Of a stretch of DNA of 64,000 bases, positions 47,335-59,493 are shown one piece after another (the stretch's first letter is position 1; each line of letters begins with the position of its first letter). Position numbers and translations under genes: made by a program. The stretch is from Pinus tabuliformis. Taxonomy: Eukaryota > Streptophyta > Pinopsida > Pinales > Pinaceae. Location: assembly GCA_031772625.1 (NCBI GenBank), contig CM062804.1, positions 277,592,598-277,656,597 on the forward strand, given 5' to 3'. The notes under the pieces were generated by a model, which searched no databases, was not told the origin of the DNA, and was given only the letters and a program-made list of their open reading frames with translations.

Positions 47335-49350
47335 CCCCCGTGGCACCCTGCAGACCCACCCGTCCGCGGGGCGTGGGCGATTCTCAGAATCTTCCAGCCA
47401 CCCCTGGCGAGCGGGTGAACCGCTCGGGTGGCAGGCGAACCGTCGGGGTGGCGCAGGTGGGCGGTAACACCCCACCCTGCGCCACCCCGGTGGCCCGCTG
47501 GTGTGGGGTGGGCGCGGAACCCCACCCTGCGCGACCCCGTCGGCCCGCCCTCCCGCCCAGGGTAGCTAGGCGATTCTCGGAATTGCCCAGCCACCCCGGG
47601 TGGGCGGGCGGGTTGCTAGGGTGGTGCAGGGTGGGCATCAAACCGCACCCTGCGCGACCTCGGTAGCCTGCTCACCCACCCTCCTACCTAGGGTGGCTAG
47701 GAGATTCTCGAAATCACCCAGCCACCTCAAGCAGGCGGGCAAGTCATTGGGGTGGCGCGGGGTGGGCGGCAACACAACATCTAGTGCCACCCTGCTGGCC
47801 CGCCCACCCGCCTGGGGTGGTTAGGCGATTCTTAGAATCGACCAGCCACCCCAGGCAGGCGGGAACGCTACTGGGGTGGTGTAGGGTGAGGTGCAACACC
47901 CCACTCTACACCACCCTCGCGGCCTGCCTGCCCGCCTGGGGTGGCTGGGCAATTTCGAGAATCACCCAGCCACCTAGGGCGGGAGGGTGGGCTGTCGGGT
48001 TGGCACGGGATGGGGAGCTCTCCCTCACCCCGCGCCACCTTGACGGCTCGACTGCAATCGACCAGCCACAGCGGGCGGGTGGGCGGGCCACTAGGGTGGC
48101 GCGGGGTGGGGTTTCGCCACCCTTGCGGCCTGCTTGCCCGCCTGGTGTGGTTGGGCGATTCTGAGAATCGCCGAGCCATCATGGGCAGGAGGCCGGGTGG
48201 ATAGGCCACCAGGGTGATGCAGGGTGGGGTTCCGCACCAACCCCGCACCACCCCGCGCCACCTCAGGACTCCACCCTGTGCCACCCCGGCGGCCTGCCCA
48301 CCCACCTAGGGTGGCTGGGTGATTCTAAGAATTTTCCAGCCACCCCGGGCAGGCGGGCGGGCTGCTGGAGTGGCGCGGGGTGAGGGGCGGCACCGTACCC
48401 TGCACCACCCCGGTGGCCCACCTGCCCTCCTGGGCTGGTAGGCCGTCGAGGTGGCGTGGGGTGCGGTTCTGGCAGCCCGCCTGCTTGCCCATGGTGGCTG
48501 GACGATTTCGAGAATCGCTTAGCTACCCCAGGCGGGCGGGTGGGCCATCGGGGTGGCATGGGGTGGGCAGCGGAGCACCACCCCGCGCCACCGCGGTGGC
48601 CCAACTAACCGCTCGGGGTGGCTGGGCAATTCTGAGAATCGCCGAGCCACCCTGGGCGGGCAGGCAGGCCGCCAGTGTGGGGTGGGGTGGGCGGCGGAAC
48701 CCCACCCCGTGCCACTGCGGCGGCCCGCCGGTCTGCTCGTGGTGGATGGTCAATTCCGAGAATCGCCCAGCCACCCTGGGCAGGCAGGCGGGCCGCTGGG
48801 GTGTCACAGGGTGGGGTTTCGCCGCCCACCCCGTGCCACCCCGGTGACCTACCTGCTTTCCTGGGGTAACTGGGTGATTCTCGGAATCACCCAGCCACCC
48901 CGGGCAGGCGGGCGGGGCGCCACCCAACCTGTGCCACCCCGCCGACCTGCCCACCCGCCCAGGGTGGCACGACGATTCTGAGAATCGCCCAGCCACCCCG
49001 GGCATGCGGACGGGCCACCGAAGTGGTGCAGGGTGGGGTTCCACTTCCCACCCCACGCCACTCTGACAGTTCGCCCGCCCGCCTGGGGTGGTCGGGTGAT
49101 TCTGAGAATTTCCCGGCCACCTTGGGCGGGCAGGCGGGCCGCTGGGCTGGCACGGGGTGGGGTGTCACCACCCACCCCAAGACACCTTGGCAGCCCGCCC
49201 GCCCTTCCAGGGTGGCCAGGCAATTTTGAGGGTGCTGCCGCCCACCCCGCGCCACCCCGGCGGCCTGCGCACCCGCCCGGGGTGGCCTGGTGATTCCTGA
49301 AATCACCCGACCACCCCGGCAGCTAGGCGGGCTGCGGGGTGGGAGTGCCC

Positions 49351-50112
49351 AGGTTTACTAGGCCCACCATGCTCACGACGGATGTATTAGTTAATTTTGC
49401 TCATAAAAAGTATTAATTTAAAAAAAAATCTACTTCATTAAACTAATTTAATATGAAAATTTTGAAGGAAAAAAATTTAACTAACCTTTCAATTGCGAGA
49501 ATTCTTCATTGAATATGTTGTTGATAGCGATGTAGCTATTCCACAAATTCACTCTAAGTCTTTCAACGAACGTCAAAAAACCTTGATGTAATGTGAGTAA
49601 TAGTGATAATGGAATTTAGTATATAGGTGAAGTTACGAAGATGTCTTATTGTACGGTTAATGTGGGATTAATTTGTTTTAAAAACAATTTAACATGTTAA
49701 TTTTTTATGGTGACAAAGGAAAATATGATAAAGCGAATATTATGAAATTGTTTTATAGTGGGGTGAATGTGGGGTTAATTTGTTTTAGAATGTATTATAA
49801 GAATTAAAAAAAAATTTCAATTGTTTAGTAAATATTATATACTTTGACTATTAAAATAATTTAGGTAGAAGTTGTAATTTACAATTTTAACTTTAATGAT
49901 TTATTTCATAAAGAAATTTAATCTACATTTTTCATTAAATTGTTGAATAAAATAATGAAGAGAAATAAAACTCACAAACTTTTAAGAGGGAAATATTTTC
50001 ATGAAACTTTTTTGGGGGGAAATTTTAGGAGGGAAAATTTCACTCTCTAAGCTATATAATATCTTAAGGAGACTCTCCATTTGTATCATTCAACATATTC
50101 TATTTGAAAGGG
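49351..50112. other. AT-rich spacer upstream of the DUF7869 gene
   Basis: Composition returns sharply to AT-rich. There is no ORF with a recognisable motif. A TATA-like CTATATAATA at about 50050 lies 63 bp before the gene start and may be its promoter. Confidence 0.5.
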
Positions 50113-53100
50113 ATGGATTGTCCTGATAGTGAAGTTTCGATTTATATCGCATTAGCATCTTCATCGCGTAACAACTCTATTCATATGGATGAATATAGAT
50201 AGAATTCTTCCACTATGAATAGAAAGTCAATTATTCCACTTAGTCCTGATCCTAAGCACTTTGAGAGCAGCACTGATGAAAGAGGGGATGGAGAATTTCA
50301 AATAAATAAAGAGTCATAGGTTCCACTTAGTCCTAATTCCAAGGACCATGAAAGTAGCAGAGATGATGAGCTTCATGACAAATTTCAAAAGAATGGAGTG
50401 TCACGGTGTCCACTTAGTCCTAATTCTAAGGACTATGAGAGCAACAGTGATGAAGAGCATGATGGTGAAATTCAAAAGAATGGAGTGGCATAGTGTCCAC
50501 TTAGTCCTAATTCTAAGGACTATGACAACAGAAGTGTTGAAGAGCATGATGACGAATTTCAAAAGAATGGACTGTCACGGTGTCCACTTAGTCCTAATTC
50601 TAAGTACTATGAGAGCAGCAGTGATGAATTTTGTGATAACAAATTTCAAAAGAATGGAGTGTCAAAGTGTCCACTTAGTCCTAATTCTAAGGACTATGAG
50701 AGCAGCAGTGATGAAGAGCATGATGATGAATTTCAAAAGTATGGATTGTCACGGTGTCTAGTTAGTCCTAATTCTAAGGACTATGAGAGAAGTAGTGATG
50801 AAGAGCAGGATGATGAATTTCAAAAGAATGGAGTGTCATGGTGTCCACTTAGTCCTAATTCTAAGGACTATGAGAGCAACAGTGATGAAGAGAGTGATGA
50901 TGAATTTCAAAAGAATGGAGTCTCACAATGTCCTCTTAGTCCTAATTCTAAGGACCATGAGAGCAGCAATGATGAAGGACATGATGATGCACTTAGTCCT
51001 AATTCTAATGAGTATAAAGGTAACAATGAAAAAGGACAGGATGTAGCATTTTCAGTAAGTAAATAGTCACATTTTCGACATAGTCTTAATTCTATGGACT
51101 ATGAGAGTAGCACTGAAAATGCACATGAGGAAGAATATCTAATAAACATCGAGTCAAATTTTCCATTGAGTTTGAATTCTAAGGACTATGACAGTAGCAC
51201 TAAAGAAAGGGAAGATGAAGAATATCCTACAAGTTAGTATTTGAAAATCACAATTGATCATAGTGTGGATAACATTCCTCTTAATGATGATGAAAATCCT
51301 TATACAAATGATGATCCAATGATGGAGATGTTGCCAAGAAATATTGTATCGAGGAGTAGGAGCAAACCTATTCGTATCAATGCAAGATGTTCTAGTTATA
51401 CAGGGGGTAGAGCAGAATATTTGACCAGAAGAAGTTCTATCAATGCACTCATTTCAAGTGAATGTTTCCAAAAGGATTGCTTGAAACATATGGATTTCAA
51501 ATTTTCATTAGAGAGTAGGAAGAGATATCTGTCAATGAATAAAAGCATGCAAAATTCATATTTAGTTGGGTGCATGAAATCTACATTATCAAGTTATGAT
51601 TATCATATTAGGACTTTATTTATGTATAGAAAAGCTTTAAAAATGTTTCATTCGATTGGGAATTTTTGTCTCTCGAGAATTCAAGAAATTTTGGAAAAGG
51701 ATCCCACATTTTATTCAGAAATACGTCATAAAAGACAGTTTGGGCCATTATCAAATACTGCAATGTCATGTATGAAAGACTTCTTTTCAAAGCATTGAGA
51801 GTGTATGCCAAATAGAGAGACAATACATATTCCAGATAATTTTTCAAGATGAGAAATCTACAACTTATACAAAGAATAGGCAGAAGGTGCTAAGGGACAT
51901 GGCTCATTCATTACATATCAATATTTTGTGAAGCTATGGAAGAAAGAATTCAAGAATGTCCGTATTCCTAAGAAAACAAGGATGGAGATTTGTAGTACAT
52001 GTGCTTCTCTTAAATAAAAAAGGAACAAATGTGAAGGGTCAGAAAGAGGTAAGAATTCATAACTTTAACTTTTAAAATTGTATAGTCATCAACTATGAAA
52101 ACATATTTCTTAATGGCTTTCTTTTATGTTGTGTAGATTCAATTGTCAAAGAACTTCAGGAGCATCGCAAAAAACAAAAAAATGAAAGGAAAAAGTTGTA
52201 CAAGCATTGAAAGAAGTGTCATGATAATCTGAATAAATATTTGGGTTTGATAATTGATGGTATGGACCAGAAGAAAACAATTTTACCACATTTTGTTCGC
52301 ACACCCAAAAATTTACGGGAGGAAAATTTTATTCAGTATCACTTGGTCGGTTGTATGGTCTTCAATGGGAAAATGTTGCCAAGGGTGTAATTCACACCTC
52401 TAAATATTCATAATGATACAAATATGACCATAACCATAATTCATGATGTGCTTTCTCATTGGTCTGGTAATCTTCCTGAAGTTTTGTATCTACAATTGGA
52501 CAACACTTGCCGTGAAAACAAAAATTAGGTTGTTTTTGGATATCTAAACATGCTTGTTGAATTGAGAAATTTTCAGAAGGTAAAGGTTGGTTTCCTTCTT
52601 GTTGGGCACACCCATGACCATATTGATCAGATGTTCAGTTTTTTTTAAGTCACATTGAGGAGGAAGGAAGTTGGGAGCTTGCCATCATTAATTGCATGTA
52701 TTAGGAAATCATACATGCCAGAGCCTACTTTTGATGTGTTGGAAGAAACTGTTGACATGCGAAGGTTTATTTCGGGATCATATGGTGAGGGGAAATGCAT
52801 TGAACAACTTAATGACATTAGCTTCCAACATCAATTTCATATCGAAAAAATTGATGGGAAAACACTAATATGGGGCAAGAAGTATTCAACTACTACAGAA
52901 TAGGCACCATCATCAGGTTTGCAGTTTTTGAAGTTCATTCTAGATCATCCAATATTTGCATCAGAAATATTGTTATTACAATCGGTTAGTGAAGTTCATA
53001 ATGCACGTAGACAAAATAGAGATATAAATTATTTTGATTGCCTAGAAGAAATTAAAAAATGTATTAGATATACATATGAGTACTTTGACATTGCTGATTC

Positions 53101-53921
53101 AGTTTGGTGGGAGTCATTTTTCAATAACCAAAGTGATATGATTTCAACAACAACAAAGGAAGATATACCTTTGAAAAATCCATTTATTTCGCCACAAAAT
53201 GTGTCAAATGAACATGAGGAAATAAACATTGTTGAACAACAAAAATCTCAAGGTATTATTAATTCTTCACAGGCAGAGGAAAGAGAGATGTCTATTGGTT
53301 CAAGAAGATCTCATGCACAACATGAAGCCATGGAAGACCTTTACAGGCGTTCAGTAGAGGATATTAAGGAGGGTTGCATGATCGTAGTGCTAGTAGATGG
53401 AGATCCCAATGGGTATCCATTTTGGGTTTCTAAAGTTATAAAGGTCTTTACAGAAAATGAGGATGTTACAAGTGTTGAAGTACATTGGTATGCTACAAAT
53501 ACACACCCATTCAATGGTGTGTATAAGCTAGAGATGGTAGTTGACAAAAAAAAATGGTGGAAAGAGAAAAATAAAGGGCATGAATATAAATCGTCGCTGC
53601 ACAGACATATTAAAATTGGAGGATGTTGACATACTTGTTTATGACTTCAATTTAACAAAGAGAGGAACTCTTCACTTCAAGATGATAGAGATTCTGAAAA
53701 GGTTGTTACCAAAAGGAATAGTGTTGATATGGGAGTCTGATGAAACCAGCCGTAGATCTAGAAGAATTTTGAAACTTGAAATGGTAGGCATGCATGTGGA
53801 CTCAGATGGGGCACTAGTTGATGACAGAGTAGAATATGGAACATCTTCGTCAGCATCCAGTCACTCATCTGAATATGTGAATTCTGATGGTGTGCAAGAA
53901 AATATGAGTGATTTTGAATAA
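50113..53921 (+). pseudogene. DUF7869-like transposase with N-terminal repeats and C-terminal reader-like domain
   Basis: ATG at 50113 (MDCPDSEVSIYIAL) opens a frame of about 1,240 codons. Twelve 29-residue Ser/Asp/Glu-rich units come first, to about 51236. Then comes the region seen N-terminal to DUF7869 (CLSRIQEILEKDPTFY, HKRQFGPLS, FVKLWKKEF, ICSTCASLK). An intron (GTAAG..GTAG) lies at 52049-52137. The core reads LIIDGMDQKKTILPHF (52245-52295), LYLQLDNTCRENKN (52485-52525) and LLVGHTHDHIDQMFS (52590-52640). These acidic and His residues suggest an RNase H-like DDE nuclease. The tail has VVLVDGDPNGYPFWVSKVI and VEVHWYATNTHPF (53390-53510), resembling BAH or SH3-like reader domains. About 14 stops (for example 51796, 51877, 52209, 52527, 52901) and a shift near 53604 disable it. 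The DUF7869 name is from memory of its motifs. Confidence 0.8.
50236..51236 (+). repeat. 87-bp coding tandem repeat (29-residue units)
   Basis: Units start at 50236, 50323, 50410, 50497, 50584, 50671, 50758, 50845 and 50932, exactly 87 bp apart, then 50989 and two weaker copies. The unit consensus is CPLSPNSKDYESSSDEEH then DDEFQKNGVSR. The Arg codon CGG of this unit varies as TGG, TAG, CAA or AAG. Confidence 0.92.
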
Positions 53922-54588
53922 CTATTTAAGATAGTTTATATAACTGATGTATGCATCGTATCTTGAAATAAAATTTTTTATTTCCATATGGTGTTAAATG
54001 AGAAGTTATGAGTCATTTTTATGTTGTTGGATTATATGTCTTAATTATGATAATTTTTATTGTTTAGGATATCTACAATGAAACATTAAATTAGAGATAT
54101 AATGTATGTTTCATTCAATATACAAATAATGACCTTTGCATTGATTTAGTGATGTAATTTGTTCATAATGTCATAGTTTTTTAATTTGATGGTTGAAAAA
54201 TTTTCAATTTCTTTTGTATCTAGCATGTTATGGTTGAGAACATGTTGAATTTATACTTAGGAAAGAAAAATGTTATTCTACCAAAAACATTAGTGTTTTT
54301 TTTCCCTCATAAACAACTTTGTTATCCACACTAAAAATTTGGTTTTACTAGCATTTTTTAAAAAAATTTAAGATTGACCTTAAAAAGAAATCATCATTCC
54401 AGTATCATCACTTTTTCGTTTTCAAGCTGTATTTTGCACGAAAATTTTGTTTTCACTGCCACTTTTAAAACATGTTCAAAATTGTCCCTAAAAAAAAACA
54501 TCGTTCCAGTATACACACTTTTCATTTTTAGCACTGTTTTTGATGTTTTTTCGGCGTTTTTTGGCCAGAGTTCCCGTTTTGAGTTTAT
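53922..54588. other. Subterminal region of the candidate transposon
   Basis: It contains a diverged direct duplication of about 65 bp (54373 and 54481; ATTG(A/T)CC, TTCCAGTAT, ACTTTT and TTTT). Two TTCCCGTTT motifs lie at 54571 and 54591, the second inside the terminal repeat. No gene is visible. Confidence 0.5.
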
Positions 54589-54615
54589 AGTTCCCGTTTC
54601 AAAGTTTACATTGTT
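54589..54615 (-). repeat. Right terminal inverted repeat
   Basis: Read on the minus strand it begins AACAATGTAAACTTTGAAA and ends GGAACT, with the left-end mismatches at position 3 and at two bases after position 19. AGGT follows at 54616-54619. Confidence 0.68.
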
Positions 54616-54619
54616 AGGT

Positions 54620-55559
54620 TCATTAAATGTTATATTATGAGATAATGTCTTCAAAGGTTTAAATTTCAATATTGAGGATCGTATATTTATATTAGGTTAT
54701 AAAGGGTTTACGGCTTATGAGTTCAGGAGTTTAGGGGTGTGGGGAATTATTAAGTGTTAGAGACAATATGTTACTAACGATGAGGATTCAAGAGTTCAAG
54801 GAGAAGTAGGATTACAATTTACAAGAGGGAGTTGGTATTAAGTTTAAGAATTGATGATTGGTATGGTATGATGATTGGCATGTTGTTTGTTCTAGTAGTT
54901 TCTAGGATTGTTGCTTCTATTATCACATCTTGTTACCCACATAATTTCATCTCCTCAAATTTTCGTTATAATATTGTCAAATTATTTTTGTTAGTTATAT
55001 TTGAGTCTCAAAACCCTCCTATATTGTGGACACATGCATGTATAACAACATCAAATATTAATGCATACAAGCACAAACCAAAAATATTCCAATGTTGGCC
55101 CCATTCAAAATCACCTCTATGCGGGGTCAATTGATTAAATCATCATTTCCATTGATTTCTAAATGTTAAATGAATTGGAATTTTACCTGACATTGAGAGC
55201 ATTGAGACAATTGAACCCATGACCTCTTAATACAAAATTAAGGTGATTTGACAACAGGTATTTGACCTATTTGAGTTGATGGTATAAACCCGAAGGAGCT
55301 TCTCTTGGTTTCAAGAATAATATATTCTCTACTGAACAAGGAGAACCATGTGAAGGTGAAAGCTCATATGTTCACTCCACCCCAACATCACTTGCAATTG
55401 CCCAATACCCAATTTATCTACTATAAAATATTTGAATGAAAGATAATAGAAATCATGAATAGCTAGAAACTAATGAAAAAAATTAAGGTAAATGATAGAG
55501 AACAAGTCGACTAAACTCATATAAACACATACCTCTGCGTACATTTCAACATTTCAATA
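54620..55559. other. Non-coding stretch
   Basis: Unique sequence with a 100-codon ORF at 54832-55134 that has no recognisable domain. I see no repeat. Confidence 0.45.
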
Positions 55560-58500
55560 TCATTATTATTATTATTCACCGAGGTCAACATTTGTGTCAT
55601 CCAATTTAGAATTTATTTTGAAAGGATTGTTCATATGAACATCATCATCATTGTCATCAATTTCAATCATGTCACTGTCTATAGCATCATGAGGAAGATT
55701 ATCTCCTACGTTTGGTTTCACTTCTTTAAGTTCCTCATCTGACAATAAATTGTTGATATGACCTTCATCCAGAACAATGTCTTGCTTAACATCTTATTGA
55801 ACATCCTCAACACCTTATTCTCACAGATGAATGAACTACTCCTCTACATCATCTTCTTATTCAATATCATCTTATTCCACTACATTATAGTTTATTGGAA
55901 TTCCTTTTAGATCATATCTAACAACATAAAACCAATCCCCCCCACCTGCAACCAATGAGTAAAACACATATTCACACTGGATTCAAAGAACATAGGGCTC
56001 TGATCCTGGATAAAGATTCATTTTCTTAATCATGGAAAATGCATTAGCATGTTGAATAAAAATTCTATCAGGATCACATTCATTCATTCCTAGCGTATAC
56101 TATTTGAATTCCAACAAATTTTTTTCGAAGGATTTAAAATCACACTCAAGTATATCTTATAAATACCAATAGTATTGATTTTCAGAGACTAATGTATTTA
56201 AGTCACTTATAGAGGAAACATTAGTAGAATAAATATTGTAGTAATCCCACTATAAGAATTTTTGATCTTTTCATCCAAATTTTTGATGTGAAATTTGGGG
56301 CCATTGCACCACCTAACCTTGTAGTGTTTCAACTACAATATGACATGCCCATAAAAATGCATTGTGAATTCATAAACATATTCATAGCTAGAAATTATGA
56401 AAATCAAGAAAGAAGCATTCCATATACATCAATATAATATTGAAAACAACTAAATAGCGTAGTTGGATATGCTTGCCTATTTTTATTTTAAACCGTTGGA
56501 TAAATCAATTTCCCTTTTTGTGAGATTGGTGATCTCTTTCATTGCATCATTTAACTTCATTGATCAAGATATCCACACCACCCCATGATAAGTTACCATC
56601 ATTATATTCCTTGCATAATTTAATCCCTACCTTCATCCAATAAAGAATGTTTTCAATATATAAATGTATTGCATCCCACTCTTGTTGAGTTGTATTAAAA
56701 TAAATAAATTCACATATAATTAGTTTCCACCATATACCTTCAAAATAATGGATTATGCAGGACCACTTGCATGTCACTTTCCTCATTCTACCTTTTGCCA
56801 ATAGGTTCTCCCCTTCAAATTTGTTGATGGAGTTGATATTCCAAATGTAATCAACATTAATAATTGGAGAAAATTTAGGAATTTATGGAGTAACATATAT
56901 CATGGTTTGATATAGCATATATCCCTCTACTGTAGAATCCACATGAAATTCTCTTTATTTAACCAAATCCTTTACTGATATTAAGTGCCTCTCAACTATC
57001 AACATTGACCTTGTGTGTACAGGTCCACACTTTTCAATCTCCTCAACAAGGTGTATGATGTAATGTTCTTGTGCATTGAAAAATGTTGGAGGTGGATAAT
57101 TTTTCATCTCACACAGTAGATGAGGAATTTGTCTCCTCCAATACTTAATTTCTTCTTTATCGATTTCATTAGATGAAAGCCACCTACAATTGATGAAAGC
57201 ATGGGTTTCAACAAAAAAGTATATATAAGTAAATTAAAATTAAAACACATGCAATAAAGTATAAGTTGCATGACTAACTCAAAAATTAAATTACACTCTG
57301 AATATAAATGGCCACTTACCTCATGTATTAGTCAAGCTGATATATAACTTGTTTGACATTGTTGTCAAAATTATCTGGGAGAGATAGAGGTAATACATAT
57401 TATAATAAGAAAAATGAATATTCATTATTTGTTCCTAGAATATAGAATAAAAACACTAACAAATGTTTCAACAATATACAAATATATACACCAAAATAAT
57501 TACCTTAATCAACGTATGCTAATCATGAGTTTTTACCCCACCTGATTTACCTTTCTTTGTTAAGATGTTTTTATGTTTGAAGAAAATCTAGTGGGATTTT
57601 TTTTCAATGACCTCTTTTACGTCCTTGCTTTGCTTCTCTATCAATAACCATGGAAGGGCACTTATATTTTTGTCTCCATCATTATTTGAATAAATCAGAC
57701 TTTTTATTGCATGATTGGCCTCCTTAATGTCATTACAAATCTTGAAAAAATAAATCTTTGTCACTCATTCCATCTAAGATTCGCCATAAAGTTTATATTA
57801 CATTCTTCCTATTTTTCATTGTATCAAATAAATGAACAATTTCTAGGAGCTCATAATAGGGAGCCTACTGAATTGTACAAGATAACTTTTAATTCCTTGT
57901 GGAAGCGCCCCAATATTACTTCTTTAATGATCATGACCTCCAATGTGAAGCATAATTATAGATATTATAACAATGCTTTTCAATTAGTATAGTGAGCAAA
58001 ATGCAAGAAAATACAAAATATTCTAAACATTTCATATATGATACATATATGATTTGTTGATCCATACCTTGATGATTAATTCTAATATGTTACAATTGAC
58101 ATAGATAAGTTGTCATGATTTGTGCTTTTAATCTAGTCTCTTCTTTCCCATTAAATAGATGTTTTCTGGTACTTCCACACCTATGGTTCTTAGAGAGGAA
58201 TTGCCTATACTAATGAAACAACTCCTTTCCTAAACTTATAGAATGACAAGCTTTCATCTTAGGACTACAAACTAGACATGAAAAATTACCCTTTGTTTGA
58301 AGACCTACAAGAGTTGGATTAAGTTTTTATACCAATTATTTGAAGTATGTTAATTAAAAATGATGCTTGTCATGGAATTCATAAAATTAAACACTACTAA
58401 AGTTCAATGTAATGTTATAGCACCTCAAAAGTGTGTTATCCCTAGGGAATCATGAATTTACCATATGAGAATTGCATGGAATTGGAATTCCCTTTGTGCA

Positions 58501-59030
58501 CCTAATGATCTAGAGATATCATACATAGCAATGCCCCTCCATAACTCTAGTAACTCATTAATACGAGGCTCGATATGTACACTCATATCTTTGAATTGGT
58601 ACTTACCTAATCAATTGAACGTAAAATACTTAATTACTACATATATGTGTAAATAAAAAAATATCAAACATATAAGACATATTTATGAAACAAACAAGAC
58701 AAATGAGATGTTACCGTGTTGAAAAAAAAAGTACTTTAAACAAAAACATGGAACAATCATTGGAAACATTATGTGGCCCCTCTTTATTGATAGAAAATGA
58801 GGAATGTTATTGTTAATAACAAAAACAAGCCACACCAAGTACATTCGAGCTCACCAAATCGATTGACACTGTTAGCTTCCAATGAAAGCCCAAGATTACA
58901 CTGTTCATCTTTAAAATGTGGCCATATTTTCTATATCTTATTACATGTAGAACCATTTACAGGAATTCGAAAATCACCATCTCAACATATTTACTTCTAT
59001 TCATTGCATGGTAATCCATAAACTTTTATA
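55560..59030 (-). pseudogene. CACTA (En/Spm) TNP2-type transposase relic
   Basis: TNP2 proteins cut and move CACTA transposons. Minus-strand pieces appear in family order. 58985-58860 reads DGDFRIPVNGS, then LGLSLEANSVNRFGE, the counterpart of the LGLASDGFNPFG motif of Transposase_21. 58260-58110 reads FLSKNHRCGSTRKHLFNGKE. 57570-57525 reads KKGKSGGVKTHD, matching GGLKSHD. 57180-56880 reads YWRRQIPHLLCEM, YPPPTFFNAQEHYIIHLVEE and CGPVHTRSMLIVERH, the DUF4218 region. 56801-56547 is open but not assigned. 56000-55580 reads VGGGDWFYVVRYDLKGIPIN and an acidic tail. Frames change often and stops are frequent. Non-coding gaps suggest introns. No CACT ends were found. Confidence 0.75.
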
Positions 59031-59493
59031 TGATTTTTCACTTGAACAATCATCACGGATGTGGAACTATGGAATATAATGAATAACCTTGTGAGACACA
59101 TTTCTTATTGCTTGTGATCCAAACTTTAATACGAACTCAAAAAATTACAAATATAACCATAAATACAGAGATGCAGTAAAAGGAACACTTCATTTCATTA
59201 ATATCATATACTAAAATATGCTTACAAAACAAAATGAAAATAAAACTAGCTCGGGCAATGGTAGCTTATCTCTAAGAAGAGATGTGGCGATAACATGCCT
59301 CTGAAAAATGTTACAATGAGGCTCAAGGGCCTATTTATAATTGAACAACAAAGGAAAACCCTATACAACAAAAACCCTTATCCCAGGAGATGGAACACCA
59401 AGAGTTTGTGGGCCCTGTTAGGGTTAGTTGGGTAGCCAACTTCCTGGTGTCGTAACTTGGTTATATTATCTCTGTTTGGTGCATAGGATACCT
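59031..59493. other. Non-coding stretch
   Basis: No coding feature. TACCT at 59489-59493 is the presumed target duplication of the copia element to the right; its partner lies outside the window. Confidence 0.45.

Larger units (their letters stand above)
46904..49350. repeat. GC-rich array of dyad-symmetric units between divergent genes
   Basis: This is a 2.4-kb island of extreme GC content inside AT-rich DNA. From about 47340 on, units of roughly 125 bp repeat about 15 times. Each unit contains GGTGGCTGGGCGATTCT followed by its mirror AGAATCGCCCAGCCACC (for example near 48153-48175 and 48973-48987). A second dyad is built from GGTGGCGCGGGGTGG and CCACCCCGCGCCACC. The dyad centres lie near 47385, 47580, 47708, 47838, 47962, 48164, 48330, 48510, 48636, 48760, 48877, 48980, 49107 and 49300. 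Long ORFs on both strands here reflect only the lack of A/T-rich stop codons. It lies between the two divergent genes and could be a shared promoter or protein-binding platform. Confidence 0.88.
42374..54615. mobile_element. Candidate new DNA transposon: ParB-methylase plus DUF7869 transposase
   Basis: This 12,242-bp segment is bounded by 27-bp inverted repeats with 24 matches. It is flanked on both sides by AGGT (42370-42373 and 54616-54619), which I read as a 4-bp target duplication. Inside are two divergent, intron-containing gene relics and a GC-rich repeat array between them. The plus-strand gene has motifs of a DDE-like DUF7869 protein and is the likely transposase. The minus-strand gene is a ParB-like protein fused to an amino DNA methyltransferase. 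The gene features are seen directly. That they form one mobile unit is an inference from the ends and symmetry. I know of no plant superfamily with this gene pair. A chance pairing of ends is possible, because the inverted repeat is short for 12 kb. Confidence 0.68.

Noticed and set aside
46855..49306. Many long ORFs on both strands in the GC-rich array
   Set aside because: They lie in tandem palindromic units, overlap on both strands and arise because GC-rich DNA lacks stop codons. No domain is visible.
47340..49350. CRISPR-like look of regularly spaced repeats
   Set aside because: Units are diverged along their whole length, with no constant short repeat separated by unique spacers, and the setting is a eukaryotic nuclear genome.
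50348..50761. 137-codon ORF rich in Met and Arg
   Set aside because: It is the shadow frame of the 87-bp coding repeat; the real frame encodes the acidic 29-residue units.
55560..59030. CACT(A) terminal repeats for the CACTA relic
   Set aside because: I looked at both flanks for CACT/AGTG ends and found no convincing pair, so only the transposase relic is reported.
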